A stretch of 64,000 bases of DNA from Pyrenula massariospora (GCA_021030905.1 JAGFMI010000026.1:186001-250000); one strand, 5' to 3'; numbered from the stretch's first letter, positions 11,092 through 22,496 are shown. The notes: generated from the letters alone by a model not told the origin. Numbers and translations are program-made.

Positions 11092-12947
11092 TCAAGAGCC
11101 CCTTGCTTGCCACCAAGCACACCGAGTTTCATTGACCGCACTTCTACCTACGGCGGCATCACCAGCGGTAATGTTGACCAGCTCTTGACCGGAGCCCCAA
11201 AGGGGAAACACTTGCTTGTGTCCCCTGACCTCGAAAGACGGCTTGCTGTTCAATGTGAAGGTGACAAGAGACTGTTGGAGGATGTCTTGCGCATTGGGAT
11301 AAAGAGCGGAGCCTGATGGGGTGAGAGAGTATTGGGTGTCTTGTGTATGTATACCAGGAGGAACGCTGAACTCATCTGAAATCACCAAATTTAGCTCCAT
11401 ACGCGTGTAAGTCACGGGTATATCGGGGTATACTCACATGCGAAATTTTTACCATTGGAGACTTTGCCTATGAGATCGAAGGTACAGTCGATCACGGCTT
11501 CTCCCCACAAAGCCATTTGACGGGTGTCTTGGTCGATATAACCTAAATCACCGTCAAATTGTTGGGGGTAAAGGCTGCTCGCGAGGGTTTCCACCTCCGC
11601 ATCCGACAGGCCGGCGAATGATGTCTGAATCCAGCGGCGGAACTGCTCGTCTGTCTTCACTTGAGGATCAAAGAAAAAACCACCTTCGAATGAGTTGTGT
11701 GCTGAAAGAACCTTGACCGATTTGTCAAAAGCGCCTTCTTTCAGCATTTGACTCAGTTGTGCTGGAATGAAGGAGTCATCGAGTACTGGGTAATAGAAGT
11801 AGCTTGTGGGCGGAGCTGCTCCCACCTGCAGCGCATTGGCTTGAATGATTGCTGAAGATGGTGCCTTGCGAGCTTCAGAGAGGGTGGTTACGTTTAGTCG
11901 TGACAGGAAATCTGTAAAGACGGACTCCGGCTGAGATGCCGGGCTGATAATGCCGGGGGATTGCGGAATTGCCTGAGAGAATGGGACTGGGCCTTTCTTC
12001 CCGCCAAACGCCGCCATTTGTAACAAAATTGAGCCTCCGCCCGCCGACTCGCCCATGACAGTGACTTGTTCGGGACATCCTCCAAACAGATGAATGTATT
12101 TCTGGACCCATTCCAAGGCCAGTCTCTGGTCCAAAAGCCCGACGTTCAGGTCACCATCTTTTTCGACCTCAGGACCTGACAGAAATCCGAAGGCTCCCAA
12201 GCGATAATTGACGGCCACGAATATCATCCCGTTCTCGTCCTCTTGTTGACCAACGCGTAGAAGACCGACAGGATCATATTCTGGAGTAGGGGTACCAATC
12301 TTTGATCCAAAAACCCAGCCTCCGCCATGGATCTGAACAAATTAGCTAAAGTAGTGTTGTGTGAAGCTCGGGAAGCACGCACCCACACCAACACAGGAAC
12401 TTCCTTCAGACCACCTGGATTATTGACAGCCTTCTCGATGAGTTTTCGCGGTACGTGTACGTCCAGGAAAAGACAATCCTCTGTCACTGGTAGGTCAGAG
12501 CCACTAGAGGGAGGTGATGAGTTGGCAATAGCGGCTTCCCATTTGTCGATAGTGAATGGCTCTCCGCTGGTGAATTCGCCAATGGGACCAAATGTTTTGG
12601 TTTGCCAAAGAGGGAATCCTTGAGGGCAAGTCCGCGGTTCGGATCCGTTCTGAATGACTTGTCTGTTCTCCTGTGGAGGTAGAGGTGCACGGAATCTCAA
12701 ATCGCCAACTGGAGGCTGAGCATATCGAATGTTGGAAAATTTATAGGTGTCGCTCGATGCGTTGTATGATAAAGCTTGATGGAGTTCCTATCTCATTAGA
12801 CAGATTTTTTTGGGTTTAAGGTCTCTTCTGACTTACATAACCTAGGTCGACAATAGGCAATTGCCCTTGACCTGGCTCGTTGTGCGGTCGAGATAAGCCA
12901 ATTCTAGGCAGCGCAAGCGTGAAACAGATGATCGGCGTGTATCGCAT
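11092..12947 (-). CDS. Type-B carboxylesterase, copy 2
   Basis: Four exons on the minus strand: 12947-12837, 12787-12383, 12332-11438 and 11375-11092. All three introns are 48-62 nt with GT..AG ends and phases that agree, giving 564 residues. The N-terminus (MRYTPIICFTLALP) is a weak signal-peptide candidate. Motifs in order: IRYAQPPVGDLRFR, the EDCLFLDVHVP strand, oxyanion-hole HGGGW at 174-178, nucleophile elbow GESAGGGS with Ser about 268, an acid in the HNSFEGG loop, and the region YEFSVPPGIHTQDTQY that holds the likely catalytic His. Catalytically it looks intact. It is only distantly similar to copy 1 at 3.8 kb (different intron positions), so the two are not a recent tandem duplicate. 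Substrate unknown. Confidence 0.92.
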
Positions 12948-13920
12948 TTTTGGGCAACGGGGAGTGGATCAGAGCAGTATTAAGTGAGTGAGATCCGTGA
13001 ACCTAATGGAAAGCGTAGATGACTTGGATAGGAGACCGAGGAGTTGGATCTTAAATCTAGTTGACCTCGTCGGTCCTCCCTTTATAGCCTTGAGCGCTGA
13101 GTGGACTAGAGTTTCCGATCCTAGCAGCCTTTGCTGGAATACGAGCTTTCCTCAGGAGTGACATAAGGTAGTCCTTTACCCCTGATATTGAGGGAATTAT
13201 AGACCGAAGGATTCTTGGATGGCTTAGACTAGACGCGGCTAAATTGAATAGGGCGGTGTAAAGTCTCATTCGGTTTCGGATTAAGCTTACCTAGAGATCA
13301 GGGGACTTCTTCTCTCCTTGGAGATTCTTGAAATATGCAGTGATGTGTGCGGCTTCCCATCGGTCGTACCATGGTTCCAGGGGTTTCTGGTAGCCTCTAG
13401 GCGCCCAATTTGAACGGTATCTGCGTTAGAAGGGGTTCAACTGAAAGATTGAAGAGAAATATACGAGATCCTTGAATGCATGATAGGAACTTTAGGGACA
13501 TATGCTGAGGCGGAGCGGATCAAACAATGACGAAGGACCTGGCGATACCTTCTCTCGTTCCGCTTTGCGGCAACGCCACGCAATAGAGTTCGGAAGAAAA
13601 GAATACGAACATAGCGCAGCCTGACTAATATCGCTAATCAAGGGTTTGGCCGCTTAATATTGACCGCCGTTCATGACGATTCCGTTATTTAAAGAAAAAT
13701 TGGGACCTGGAGAATAAGGTACCAGATGCCAAGTGAAGATCCTTGAGACGGTCTAGTCCTGATATAGTAGTGTATGTCCCTAATGAGATAGCGGCTTCGG
13801 GATCCGCAACCCCGGACGAACTTTGGCACACGTAAGATCTCGGCTTTCTAATCCTCGTCAGCTCAACCTTCACTGTTCTGACGCGCTCGTTAGAAGAAGA
13901 CTGACTTCTCCCTTCTTGAT
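12948..13920. other. Divergent promoter region
   Basis: About 970 bases between the start of carboxylesterase copy 2 and the transcription-factor-like gene. Short frames only (70 codons or fewer); nothing recognisable. Confidence 0.4.
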
Positions 13921-15510
13921 GTGTTAAGCCGTAATCACCATGGGGACATGGGCCTAGAAAAATCCAAGTTCCTGTTCGTCAACAAAACCGCATCATCCGA
14001 AGCCCTGACTCAAAGTCTGTCAGCCGAAAAATCGAACCTTCTAAGCCACGTTCAGACCAGACGCCGAAGGCAGGCGCGGTCCGGATCGAAGACAGAGCCA
14101 TGGAAGGAGTTCGCTTCGTCTATCGAGGTCCAGCAGGGCAAGCTCATGACCGTAGAATCTCTCGAAGCCGGACTGCCATCAGAGAGATCATCAGAAGGAG
14201 CAGCTAATAAGAGGCAAGAGCAGCCTCAACAGCCTCTTCAGCTTCTTCATGCTTACGTGGCTTACAACATTTCAGATCCGTTCTGCTGCACGGTCGCTGG
14301 CGATGATGCGGGAAATTTCACCTTATTGGGTTTCACGCTGTTGCATGTTGCCAAACAATCTTTCTTAACCGAGGCATTTGCACCGGAGTCTGTGGCCTCA
14401 CGAAGGTCATCTATGCGTCATGATCGGATGATTACCGAAAGACTCAAATGTTGTGTGGAGGACAGCATGCTGATGTACTCGACGCTCGCATATAGCTCGA
14501 CCTTCTCGGGATGGATTCTTGGAAAATTTGGAGGAGATATGTCGCCAGAACTTTTCATCGGGAAAACGATCCAAGCTGTGCAAAGTCGACTTTCAAGTCC
14601 CACATCGCATACTGATAACTGGTTTCTAATGACTATCTATGCACTTGCGATCACTGAGATGTGGTTGGGAACACCCGAAATGTGGGGCAGCTCTTCTGAA
14701 CGATATGCTGGGATAGTGACCATTGATCGATCTCGTCGCGACACGGCTAAGATCCATTTGAGGGCGTTGATATCTGCTGTCGACTCGATCGGGGGTTGGA
14801 GAAACGTCGACTCATATGTTATGGAGAGCTTCATACTTGCAGACAAATACTCCGCTCTGTATGAGATGAAAGTGCCGGTCATGCCTCTGACCTGGGACCC
14901 AGGCCCAGCGTCGAAAGCCATGCAGGACTATTTTGGAGCGCAGCAAGACAAGTGTCCTCGCCTAGGGCAGGATTTGTTTGGATTGGGCCTATGTACGGAC
15001 CTCGAAAAGATTGTCTGTGATGTAATTGAGTATGTCAAAATAGCGCATTGTATTTGGTCTCATGCGCACGTTTCCCCCGAACCCGAGTCCTGGCTATTTC
15101 TAAGACTACAAGCATTGATCTACCGGCTTTTAATCCTGAAAGATCCGCCACATTTCGATCAGTGTGTACGTCTCACGACGCTCGCGTTTCTACTCAATGC
15201 AACTCAATGCCAGTCAGCACAAACTGCTGGGAGAGCATTTTTACCTCACTTTAAGTCTACTCTAATCTGCTCAAAATTCTGGCACTCGTCCTTTGGAGAC
15301 AGTCTGCGACTATGGTGTTTGTGCACCGGCGCAATGGTCAAACATCATTGCGAAGAAAAGATATGGTTCATTAAACAGCTGTCACGATTCCATGTCGTTA
15401 CGTCCACTAATCCCATGGATTATTTGCGAGGTCGACTCGAAGGATATCTGTACCTCTCGGAAAGGCAAGATAGCCAGCTTTTGGGATTGCTCAGCGAAAT
15501 GCGTACGTAA
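13921..15510 (+). CDS. Fungal-specific transcription-factor-like protein (no zinc cluster)
   Basis: Intronless frame of 529 codons. The N-terminus KFLFVNKTASSEALTQSLS followed by LLSHVQTRRRRQ is a common opening in a Pezizomycotina family annotated as tachykinin-family or fungal transcription factor-like (PF11951-type) proteins. The rest is alpha-helical and hydrophobic, like the middle region of Zn2Cys6 regulators, with helices such as FLMTIYALAITEMWLG and WRNVDSYVMESFILADKYSALYE split over residues 240-330. No Cys6 cluster is encoded, so DNA binding is not shown. ATG 13948 (MGLEKSKFLFVN) is an equally good start. The frame ends at GTACGTAAG, which also looks like a splice donor, so a short extra 3' exon is possible. 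Confidence 0.75.
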   Translation: MLSRNHHGDMGLEKSKFLFVNKTASSEALTQSLSAEKSNLLSHVQTRRRRQARSGSKTEPWKEFASSIEVQQGKLMTVESLEAGLPSERSSEGAANKRQEQPQQPLQLLHAYVAYNISDPFCCTVAGDDAGNFTLLGFTLLHVAKQSFLTEAFAPESVASRRSSMRHDRMITERLKCCVEDSMLMYSTLAYSSTFSGWILGKFGGDMSPELFIGKTIQAVQSRLSSPTSHTDNWFLMTIYALAITEMWLGTPEMWGSSSERYAGIVTIDRSRRDTAKIHLRALISAVDSIGGWRNVDSYVMESFILADKYSALYEMKVPVMPLTWDPGPASKAMQDYFGAQQDKCPRLGQDLFGLGLCTDLEKIVCDVIEYVKIAHCIWSHAHVSPEPESWLFLRLQALIYRLLILKDPPHFDQCVRLTTLAFLLNATQCQSAQTAGRAFLPHFKSTLICSKFWHSSFGDSLRLWCLCTGAMVKHHCEEKIWFIKQLSRFHVVTSTNPMDYLRGRLEGYLYLSERQDSQLLGLLSEMRT

Positions 15511-16133
15511 AGCCCGTCTCGATGGTATGTTGTAACTTTTTTGATGATCATACCTCTCCCCCGAGTGGTGTTAGACCTTGAGAGATGGTTGGAGCTGACG
15601 GTGGCTACAACAGTGTGCTCATTAAGTGAACTACAGTGGTCCAAACCCCAAAGATCATGATTAGGACATTAACTGAGCTCACCTCAGTGACGACCAATAC
15701 CAAGTACTACCTGGAAAACCCGAGATTGGAGTAGACATAGACCGCAAGGCCCAATGCAAACGTGACACTCGTGATGCCCTCAAGAGCGACGTGATCGTTT
15801 GGGAGAATCTCATCGAGGTTCTCCGATTTCATCGTTGTCCTTTAGGCGTCGCAGTCGAAGTCATTTCAGTCCTTCACCGCTTCAAAAAGCCCTCAGTCCT
15901 CACTTATCAATCTGTGTAACAGTGCGGGATAGTGACATGTACTACTGCTGCGAAGACCCGTTTCTGAGGGGTGATGTTTACTTTTCGCTGCAGGTGATTA
16001 TCGCCGATTCTGAACCGAACTAAGCACCAGACGTCACGGTTTACATAAATGCCGATAATGTCCCAACGCTTTCGCTACACAACATTTCCTATAACCATAT
16101 CTTCCAAGAAAGCTAGCATCTACCCTTTCCGCC
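15511..16133. other. Intergenic stretch, no gene seen
   Basis: About 620 bases upstream of family A copy A2. Frames of up to 74 codons without motifs. A pyrimidine-rich run directly before ATG 16134 is consistent with a leader. Confidence 0.4.
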
Positions 16134-16926
16134 ATGGTGCTCGATTTTACCTTCGCATCCCAGCCGCCAACTGCTACCGCCCCTTACCCAGCTGCACTTG
16201 TACTCATTCCTTATGTAAGTTTGAAGCTGTTAAACACCGACGAGGTGCAGTTGAGCTGACTGGTCACTGTTTCAGGGTCTTGACACACGTCCTTCTGAGG
16301 GTAGCCCCTTTCAACGTCTTCCTGTCGATATTCACCATCACATCTTCCAACTTCTCTTTGACGATGGAAAAACACACCTAGACTTTCGAGGGCAGGTCAT
16401 TTCATCGGAGGGCTACCCCGATATGGGCCACACCATTCAAAATCTCATGCACTACACCATTAGCTGCAAAGCAGCCTTAAGCGGTGGATTCCTCTTCGGC
16501 GTCAAGGCACCATACTTCATCTGCTTTACACTTTGCAAGATTCGCCGCCAAGAGCTGATTGGAAGCGCCAGGCGTGAGGATATGCATCCTCTAGAGCAAA
16601 AATGTTGGATCTCGCCGTACACTGTGAAGCTATTACAGGAGTGCTATGACTGCGGCGATGCTTATGTGAAAGGAGGATCACACTCTAGACCAGAGAACTG
16701 GTTTACCACCAAGGATAGTGAAGGCAGGTATCATTGGGGGTGCTCTGGACGTGATCCAGAAAAGTTAGATAAGAAAGAGCGTGGCATCAAGATGTCGGTA
16801 GATGACTTAGCTGCTTTTCGGGGCCCACCATCGGAGAGTGAAGGACACGGTATGAAGCGACTACGGCAGTGGTTCTATACTAGCGACGGATTTCAGATCG
16901 TCAACGAGGGAGAAAAAACTCTCTAA
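16134..16926 (+). CDS. Family A F-box / Cys-His protein, copy A2
   Basis: Exons 16134-16214 and 16276-16926, 61-nt intron with a GCTGAC branch-like site; 243 residues. Exon 1 encodes 27 residues ending in PAALVLIPY, the family A motif, and the GTAAGT donor follows at once. Exon 2 starts with an F-box (PFQRLPVDIHHHIFQLLF), then YTISCKAALSGGFLFGVKAPY, and the Cys-His block CYDCGDAYVKGGSHS with Trp six residues after the His and Cys 20 residues after it (WGCSG). It is the longest copy and has an extended acidic/basic C-terminus. The nearest paralog, A3, follows 800 bases downstream in the same direction, so the two could be a tandem duplicate, although they share little beyond the motifs. The Cys-His block probably binds a metal; the target of the F-box is unknown. 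Confidence 0.75.
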
Positions 16927-17722
16927 AACGGGCACACGGAGATCGTTCGCGGAGAATAGCTCAAGCTGAACGTAGCAAATGGTCTTTACCTCTCCATTGA
17001 ATTACTCGTTTAAACCTTAAAAAGCTTTGATGCATCGATTCTTGTCTCTTCTTCGACTCGTTCTATTCAATGCGAGAAATTTTCCAAAACCAAACGCTTT
17101 TAATCGTGGGCTGACCAGAAGCTTTCCGTCTCCATCACTGGCCGTGAAATTTTGTTCGATCAGAAGCTCTTAAACAGAGCCCTCAACAAATAGTAGCATG
17201 GTCGTTGCAATTGAAAGAATAACGGGCTCTACGTGATGGAATGAGAGTCGATACGTCTTCTCTACGTGGATCCGAGCAATGCTGTTCGAAGAAGAGTATG
17301 TGAAGTGCCTAAGCTCCATGTGCAATGAGTGTTCGACATGGTACTGCCTCATGATCTTGGAATGGTAGGATAGTTAAGAATCACCTGGGGGTCACGTGAT
17401 GTGAAAGCTTACCTGGTCGTTTGTCACTCGGTCGGAGATGAATGATCTACGGCTTCAGAGCTCACTTAGAAGCGCTGCTCGAACTTTCATGCGAATCACC
17501 GCATCAGCAACAGACTTCACGTCACGCTCAGTATTGGCGAATTACAGCCTAACAGTCTAGGAGCAGCAGCGTATCACTCTTGGAGCCATCCACGGTGAAC
17601 TCTCTTCAGATGTCAACCCATCCGAAGAAGGTATACTAAACTATAAAGAGCTTTCTTCGCTTGATTCGTTATACTCATACGCACCGATTGCTCTTTTCTT
17701 CGCTCATGAATTTATCTGAGTG
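16927..17722. other. Intergenic stretch between tandem copies A2 and A3
   Basis: About 800 bases with no recognisable frame. Presumably the 3' end of A2 and the promoter of A3. Confidence 0.4.
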
Positions 17723-18435
17723 ATGGACTCGCCATCTGAGATCCTCAACAGAACCCCTAAAGGGCTCAAAGAACTTGAAGTCATCGACTTCGCCTTTGCT
17801 ACTAAAGCTTGCAGCCAAGCTGGGTACAGGGGCTTCGTCAGGGCTCTAATATTTATACCAAAGGTAAGCCATGACCACAACGCTCAAAGGCCTCACTAAC
17901 GACGCAGGTACAGCAGGTAAATCTCCATCACAAGTCAGTCTATCCGACACCCTGTCTGCGAAGTCTCCCGACCGAGATCCTCCTCCTCATCTTCAAGTAT
18001 ATCCCAAACCTCAATAAGCGCCATCCTGGCTTTGACAGCTTGTTGGGAGTCCTGGGTAATAGGCGACTGGATTGTACGCTTAGCCTTTTCGACCTCGTGC
18101 ACCTTGCAGTAAGCTGCAAGGCTACCCTCGCTGCTGCGGCACTGATCGCGATCCCCGAGCCTTGGCCGCTGGATCCTTGGCCATTACATCCCGGCAATGA
18201 TCATCGCGGCTTGCTGAAACCGAAGTTGCTCCGCCGGTGCGAACATGGCTGTGGCATGTATCGGATGAAAGGAGGCGCTCACTCTGATAGCAGTTTGTGG
18301 CGTATTTATGAAGGCTGCGCTGCTGGGTCATTGCTGTGCCCAGCAGGAATTGAGATACCGGGGAAGCGGAGAGAGATTCGACTTGCAACAGAGGAGGAGA
18401 TACGTCAAGGAGGGGCGAGTGATTGGATGGTCTGA
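17723..18435 (+). CDS. Family A F-box / Cys-His protein, copy A3
   Basis: Exon 1 17723-17863 (47 residues ending VRALIFIPK, donor GTAAGC), exon 2 from 17908 or 17914 to 18435; about 222 residues. Three in-frame acceptors (CAG at 17907, 17913 and 17916) sit next to each other; 17914 gives the same IP-to-F-box spacing as copy A4. The F-box is CLRSLPTEILLLIFKYIP, followed by LAVSCKATLAAAALIAIPEPWPL, then RRCEHGCGMYRMKGGAHS, Trp six residues after the His and Cys 19 after it. It differs from the other copies by one inserted residue between the first two cysteines (C-x3-C). It ends 180 bases from the end of the convergent unknown gene at 18.6-19.2 kb. Confidence 0.78.
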
Positions 18436-18614
18436 AAGATTGCAAGGATGATTGAGTTTTGGATACGAAGACATTGCTTCTATTTCAAAATGTTTTCTGT
18501 GTGAAATACATTTCCATCGTCTAAAAGATGTTGTTGATTGGCAGACTCCAGCATCGTATGACCGAAGCTATCGGGTAGGTTTCGGTTTCTTGATGTTGGA
18601 ATGATGAGGAAATG

Positions 18615-19169
18615 TCAAGTTGTTGTGTCCCAGAGAGCTCCGACTGGGAACAGGTACTTCTTTGTTTGGCAGTGGAGGACAATCACTAATTCTGCGTCTT
18701 CCTTCTCCAATGGAACACAGAGTCTGCTTTTGTCACGTTCCGATGTGGGCACCTCGTTCACATAAAACTCTTGCAACATATTGGCGGTACTCGTGTGAAG
18801 TTGTTTTTGTCGATCCGTAGATAGGGTATCAGGATTTTGCTGGAGGAAGGAGACCAGCTGATCACATTCTTGCGGGCCTAAAGCTTTTGGCGCTGCGTAC
18901 ACAAGGGGAGTAGCCGTGTTCGTTCCTGGAATATCGAAGAATGGACGATTTTGCGCTTTACTAGATAATTCATCGTTTGAATTGATGCAGCAGTCGGTGT
19001 CATCAGAAGTTCTAGCGTTTTGATGTTGCACAAGTGCCTCTAGTATCGTGGATGCGTCCATATCTGGCTTGTACCGCATATCTGGGAGGAAGGTAGAGTC
19101 TACAAAAAATGATATATTATATAATCTCCAATGTGTTTGGGGTGATACCTCAGCGTTAAGAAACTCCAT
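18615..19169 (-). CDS. Hypothetical protein
   Basis: Frame of 184 codons on the minus strand. I recognise no family. The protein is acidic and polar with a more hydrophobic C-terminal end (AELVIVLHCQTKKYLFPVGA) that could form strands; it has no signal peptide or membrane segment. The first exon may be different: a GT..AG segment (about 50 nt) lies just inside the start, but removing it changes the frame, so the uninterrupted frame is reported. Convergent with A3. It could be a real small gene or a chance frame. Confidence 0.4.
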   Translation of the reverse strand: MEFLNAEVSPQTHWRLYNISFFVDSTFLPDMRYKPDMDASTILEALVQHQNARTSDDTDCCINSNDELSSKAQNRPFFDIPGTNTATPLVYAAPKALGPQECDQLVSFLQQNPDTLSTDRQKQLHTSTANMLQEFYVNEVPTSERDKSRLCVPLEKEDAELVIVLHCQTKKYLFPVGALWDTTT

Positions 19170-19939
19170 CTAAATTATTGATGGTTATTGACATGGAAAA
19201 GGTAGAGCATGGGATTGCGGCGCATCTTTCCGTTTGAAGGAACTAGTTATCCTAGGGTCACGACTTCGATCCTCGTTCGCCGTAAGTAGCATAGTTAAAT
19301 CTCCGTGATTGGAGACGAGATGGTTAATATTTCTCCACAGCCTTCTGAACTTGTCTTTCTTTTCTTTTGCAGTCTATCATCCCAAGCCTACCCTCTCCTA
19401 TAGGCGAGTTGAAATTTTTGCAGGAATCAACTGTGCAAGACTCCCCTAAGCCTGAACTTCACTGTCACGGAGAGGCTTAGATACGAGCGAGGTCTTGAGT
19501 AAAACCTGTAGCAGCCGTGTTGATTGAGTTGTATGGCAGCTTGATAATCCGCCTGTGGTGTTCGCCATACAGTGGGTATATTACCTTACTCTTGACTTGA
19601 TGTGGCTGAGGGACTGTACCGCCCTTCCATTCTGTTTATCGTGCTCGCAGTCGGCTGGCTGCTGGTCATGCCTTCCTTAACTCGACGTAGTTGCCTAAAT
19701 AGGTATTTCACCTTATTGTCACCTGAAACAGGCAGCAACACACGTACCTGATTGTTGACGATTACTTCATCGCTTCTCTTGGCTTCCTTTCTGCTCCCCT
19801 CTTCTTCTCGAAGATTCTCTCTTCTCTTTATCCACCTCATCCCTCCAAGCCCACCTTCAACGCAGCCGTCTCAAACCTCGTTCATCTACAACAAAACCTT
19901 CTCCAGCCCTCTACATACGGTAATCAAACTGCTGCCGCT
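19170..19939. other. Divergent intergenic stretch
   Basis: About 770 bases between an unknown minus-strand frame and the CCCH gene. A C/T-rich tract at 19780-19900 lies just upstream of ATG 19940 and resembles a fungal leader. Nothing else is evident. Confidence 0.4.
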
Positions 19940-20648
19940 GTGGAGCCAATGGCAGCACCCGCATCTGATACTCCCACCACCGTAAGTGCAGTAGCCAAAT
20001 CTCCTCCCGCTGGCCCTATCACTTCAGATGTGATAGCTAATACTTCTTCCCAGTCTTCTGACGAGTTGGAGCCTCTGGCATGTTCCTCTCAACGATCGAA
20101 TATCACCTACAAAGACCCGAATATGGCTGAAGACCCCTTTGACAAGAAAATGAGGGATCCGAGTTACCTTGCGAGTCTTCGACGAGCGGTAGCAGGAGAG
20201 ATGGTTAATTTTCAGCGTGGAGAACTGCTAGGCCACGATCCCGTGCGTGACGCAATCCTAGCATGTTGTCCATACGCACTTGAGGGACATCGTTGCGTCT
20301 CCAAGTTCTGTGTTGATCGCTATGACATTTGCCAAACCAAGGTGTGTTGTGTCCATGTCACGTTGTTTGCCAGACATTGCTAACAAGCACTAGGACTGCA
20401 ATATGACAGAAACGGAGGATGGGATACTCTGTGCTCATAGAGACAATCACTTGCACATTGCACGGACCTGCTTTGATGTAGCGAAGGGGCTCCAGTGCAC
20501 CAGAGGATCTAGCTGCCGTTACGGTCACGATTGGCCTCATGAACGTTTCCTGCTACACCACATGCGGCTTCGCTGGGGTTTCAATCACAGGGAGGAAGAT
20601 AGAGCCGGCATGGCGAGGAAGCGGGCCTCCTTGGGTGCACATACTTAA
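19940..20648 (+). CDS. CCCH zinc-finger protein
   Basis: Exons 19940-20341 and 20394-20648, separated by a 52-nt intron with a GCTAAC branch site; 218 residues. Near residue 162 the sequence CFDVAKGLQCTRGSSCRYGH fits C-x8-C-x5-C-x3-H exactly, a CCCH zinc finger of the kind that usually binds RNA. A Cys-rich stretch before the intron (ILACCPYALEGHRCVSKFC) may form a second, degenerate finger. The first 65 residues are Ala/Ser/Pro-rich and probably disordered. The basic tail (EEDRAGMARKRAS) could help nuclear import. One-finger fungal CCCH proteins of this size are common and mostly unstudied. RNA binding is inferred from family knowledge, not shown. Confidence 0.75.
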
Positions 20649-21431
20649 ATGCTCAGTGAAATAGAATTGTTCGGAGTAGAGAAAGTTAACACTTTTATTT
20701 CTTTAACCAGCTATTCCTTCTTTGTAGACAAAGTGATCTAAACATCTTCAAACGCTTTGGGAGCTATGAGGCCGCTCAACGGCCAGCAGCATTGAGACAG
20801 GAATCGATAGCCCTGTGAGAGGAAATGAAGGTACGATACGCGAGTGTAGATTAAGAACGATTCGTGCCTCTGCCTCAAAGACGCTCTCATTTTTTCATGC
20901 TCGGGTAAAAAAATCTTACAAGCAAGCTCTTCACCCCCTTCACCATCATGCAAACCTGAGGCTCACCGCTCTCGGCCCACTAATGTTTGACATCTCCCAA
21001 GCCAGTCTTTGGTTCATAGCAGGAGATACTTGACAGCCCTATAATAGTGCTCACGCGCTCGTCCATCTCGCTGGCAATCACGCGCAGGCCTTGTCGTAGG
21101 CGCCGGCGCTGCTTTCTCTTTGAGTATAGGTACCTAAGACTAAGTCCATTCTCCTGCGTGGTGCATCGATGCGCCAGAGAATGGTGCTCTCCTAAGGTAG
21201 TATCAGTGGGTGGAAACAGTACCTAGCTACATCAAGGCCGCAGCACAGGCCGATACCTTCTGATCACCTCGCTGAGGGGTTCGGGTTCGTAGAAACGGGC
21301 AGCTGCGTAAAAAGGCATGCGTCACATGGTGATGGAGAAGGGTGGGAATGATTCAAGGTGTCGCGTAGCTTTAGCTTCTTGAAGTGGCGACCATCCCATT
21401 GTACTACGTTAAGGGATCTGAATTAATTGGT
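20649..21431. other. Intergenic stretch between convergent genes
   Basis: About 780 bases; frames of 72-96 codons without motifs. Presumed 3' ends of the CCCH and SDR-like genes. Confidence 0.4.
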
Positions 21432-22496
21432 CTATTGGCCTGTGAAGACTCCTTCCTTTTCAATCTGTTCAAAGACCTCCATTGTGTGCTTCCAGACCTT
21501 CTCCGCCACACCATCCTCTCTACTCTTCTTATACACCTTTTCCTCGGCTGGTATCATCGCTCCATCCCATGTTACCCTGTACGCACCACCACCTGTGACG
21601 CCATCCGAAGACACAGCGACCTCGGTTCCAGCGCCACCATCCTCCGATTTGCTGTCGCGCGCCGGATACCTTGATGTGGCGAGAAAAAGATGCCGATCCC
21701 CGGACTCTGCCGGTGGAATTGCGAAAAGGGAAAATACCGGTGCCAGGATCCTCCACAGCAATTTTGCCCATGTCGGTAGCTTTGACGTCTCCGCTGCGTT
21801 TGTCATCACGAATCCAGGATACTCATGAATGAGTGACAAGCGGTGTCGCTTCGCAAGCTCTTCGAACAGAAAAGTTGTCATTCGCACGATGTGTGCGCCA
21901 CCTGTGGAGAAACCGAAGTTCTTAGGATCGCGGAGGGAGAGGTCGTCTAGCACCATCCTGCCTTTGTCTAGACGAGGGTTGAGGACAGACACGACGTGGC
22001 CAGTAGGCGAAGAGAGAAGTAAGGGGAGTAGCTGAGTGATGAAGCGCATCCGAGAGTAGTAGAGGAGAGACATCAGCGCGTCAAGCCCTTCCGGCGTTTC
22101 GTCGCGGCCTCCAAAGGAAAGGTACCCCTGTGTCTCCATTAGGAAGTCAACTCTCCCCGTCCCATCCGGCCGGCCTTTCTCAGCCTTGGAAATCTCTTCA
22201 CAAACGCGGTCGACGTCTCTCAAGAGCGACAAATTCTCCGCCTTGACAAATGTGAAATCACCCGAAGGACATATAACCCGGCAGTCGGCAATAATCTTTG
22301 ATGCAGCATTCGTATTCCTCCCAACAATATAGACTCTCAGTCCGCTTCCTTGGCCGTGTTTTGCGTAGCTTGAGGCAAGCGCGCGGACAGCATATTCTCC
22401 AATGCCTGCTGTTCCACCAACGTACACGGCGACAAAGGGTTGACGCTTCTTAAAAAGCTCGGCGTTGCGGGAGTGAACGACTTCGAGGCTCACCAT
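21432..22496 (-). CDS. Short-chain dehydrogenase/reductase-like protein
   Basis: Intronless; 354 residues from the preferred ATG at 22496 (MVSLEVVHSRNAELFKKRQP), which matches how this fungal subgroup usually begins; an in-frame ATG at 22544 would add 16 hydrophobic residues. The Rossmann nucleotide-binding motif is VAVYVGGTAGIGEYAVRALA near residues 22-41, followed by the beta2 strand LRVYIVGRN. The usual catalytic Y-x-x-x-K is replaced by LLYYSRMRF, that is Y-x-x-x-R, a feature I associate with this subgroup of large SDR-like proteins (oxidoreductases near secondary-metabolite genes and elsewhere). NAD(P) binding is likely; classical SDR chemistry is uncertain. A hydrophobic segment near residue 255 (AKLLWRILAPVFSLFAIPP) may contact membrane. 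No biosynthetic neighbours are seen. Confidence 0.85.
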   Translation of the reverse strand: MVSLEVVHSRNAELFKKRQPFVAVYVGGTAGIGEYAVRALASSYAKHGQGSGLRVYIVGRNTNAASKIIADCRVICPSGDFTFVKAENLSLLRDVDRVCEEISKAEKGRPDGTGRVDFLMETQGYLSFGGRDETPEGLDALMSLLYYSRMRFITQLLPLLLSSPTGHVVSVLNPRLDKGRMVLDDLSLRDPKNFGFSTGGAHIVRMTTFLFEELAKRHRLSLIHEYPGFVMTNAAETSKLPTWAKLLWRILAPVFSLFAIPPAESGDRHLFLATSRYPARDSKSEDGGAGTEVAVSSDGVTGGGAYRVTWDGAMIPAEEKVYKKSREDGVAEKVWKHTMEVFEQIEKEGVFTGQ

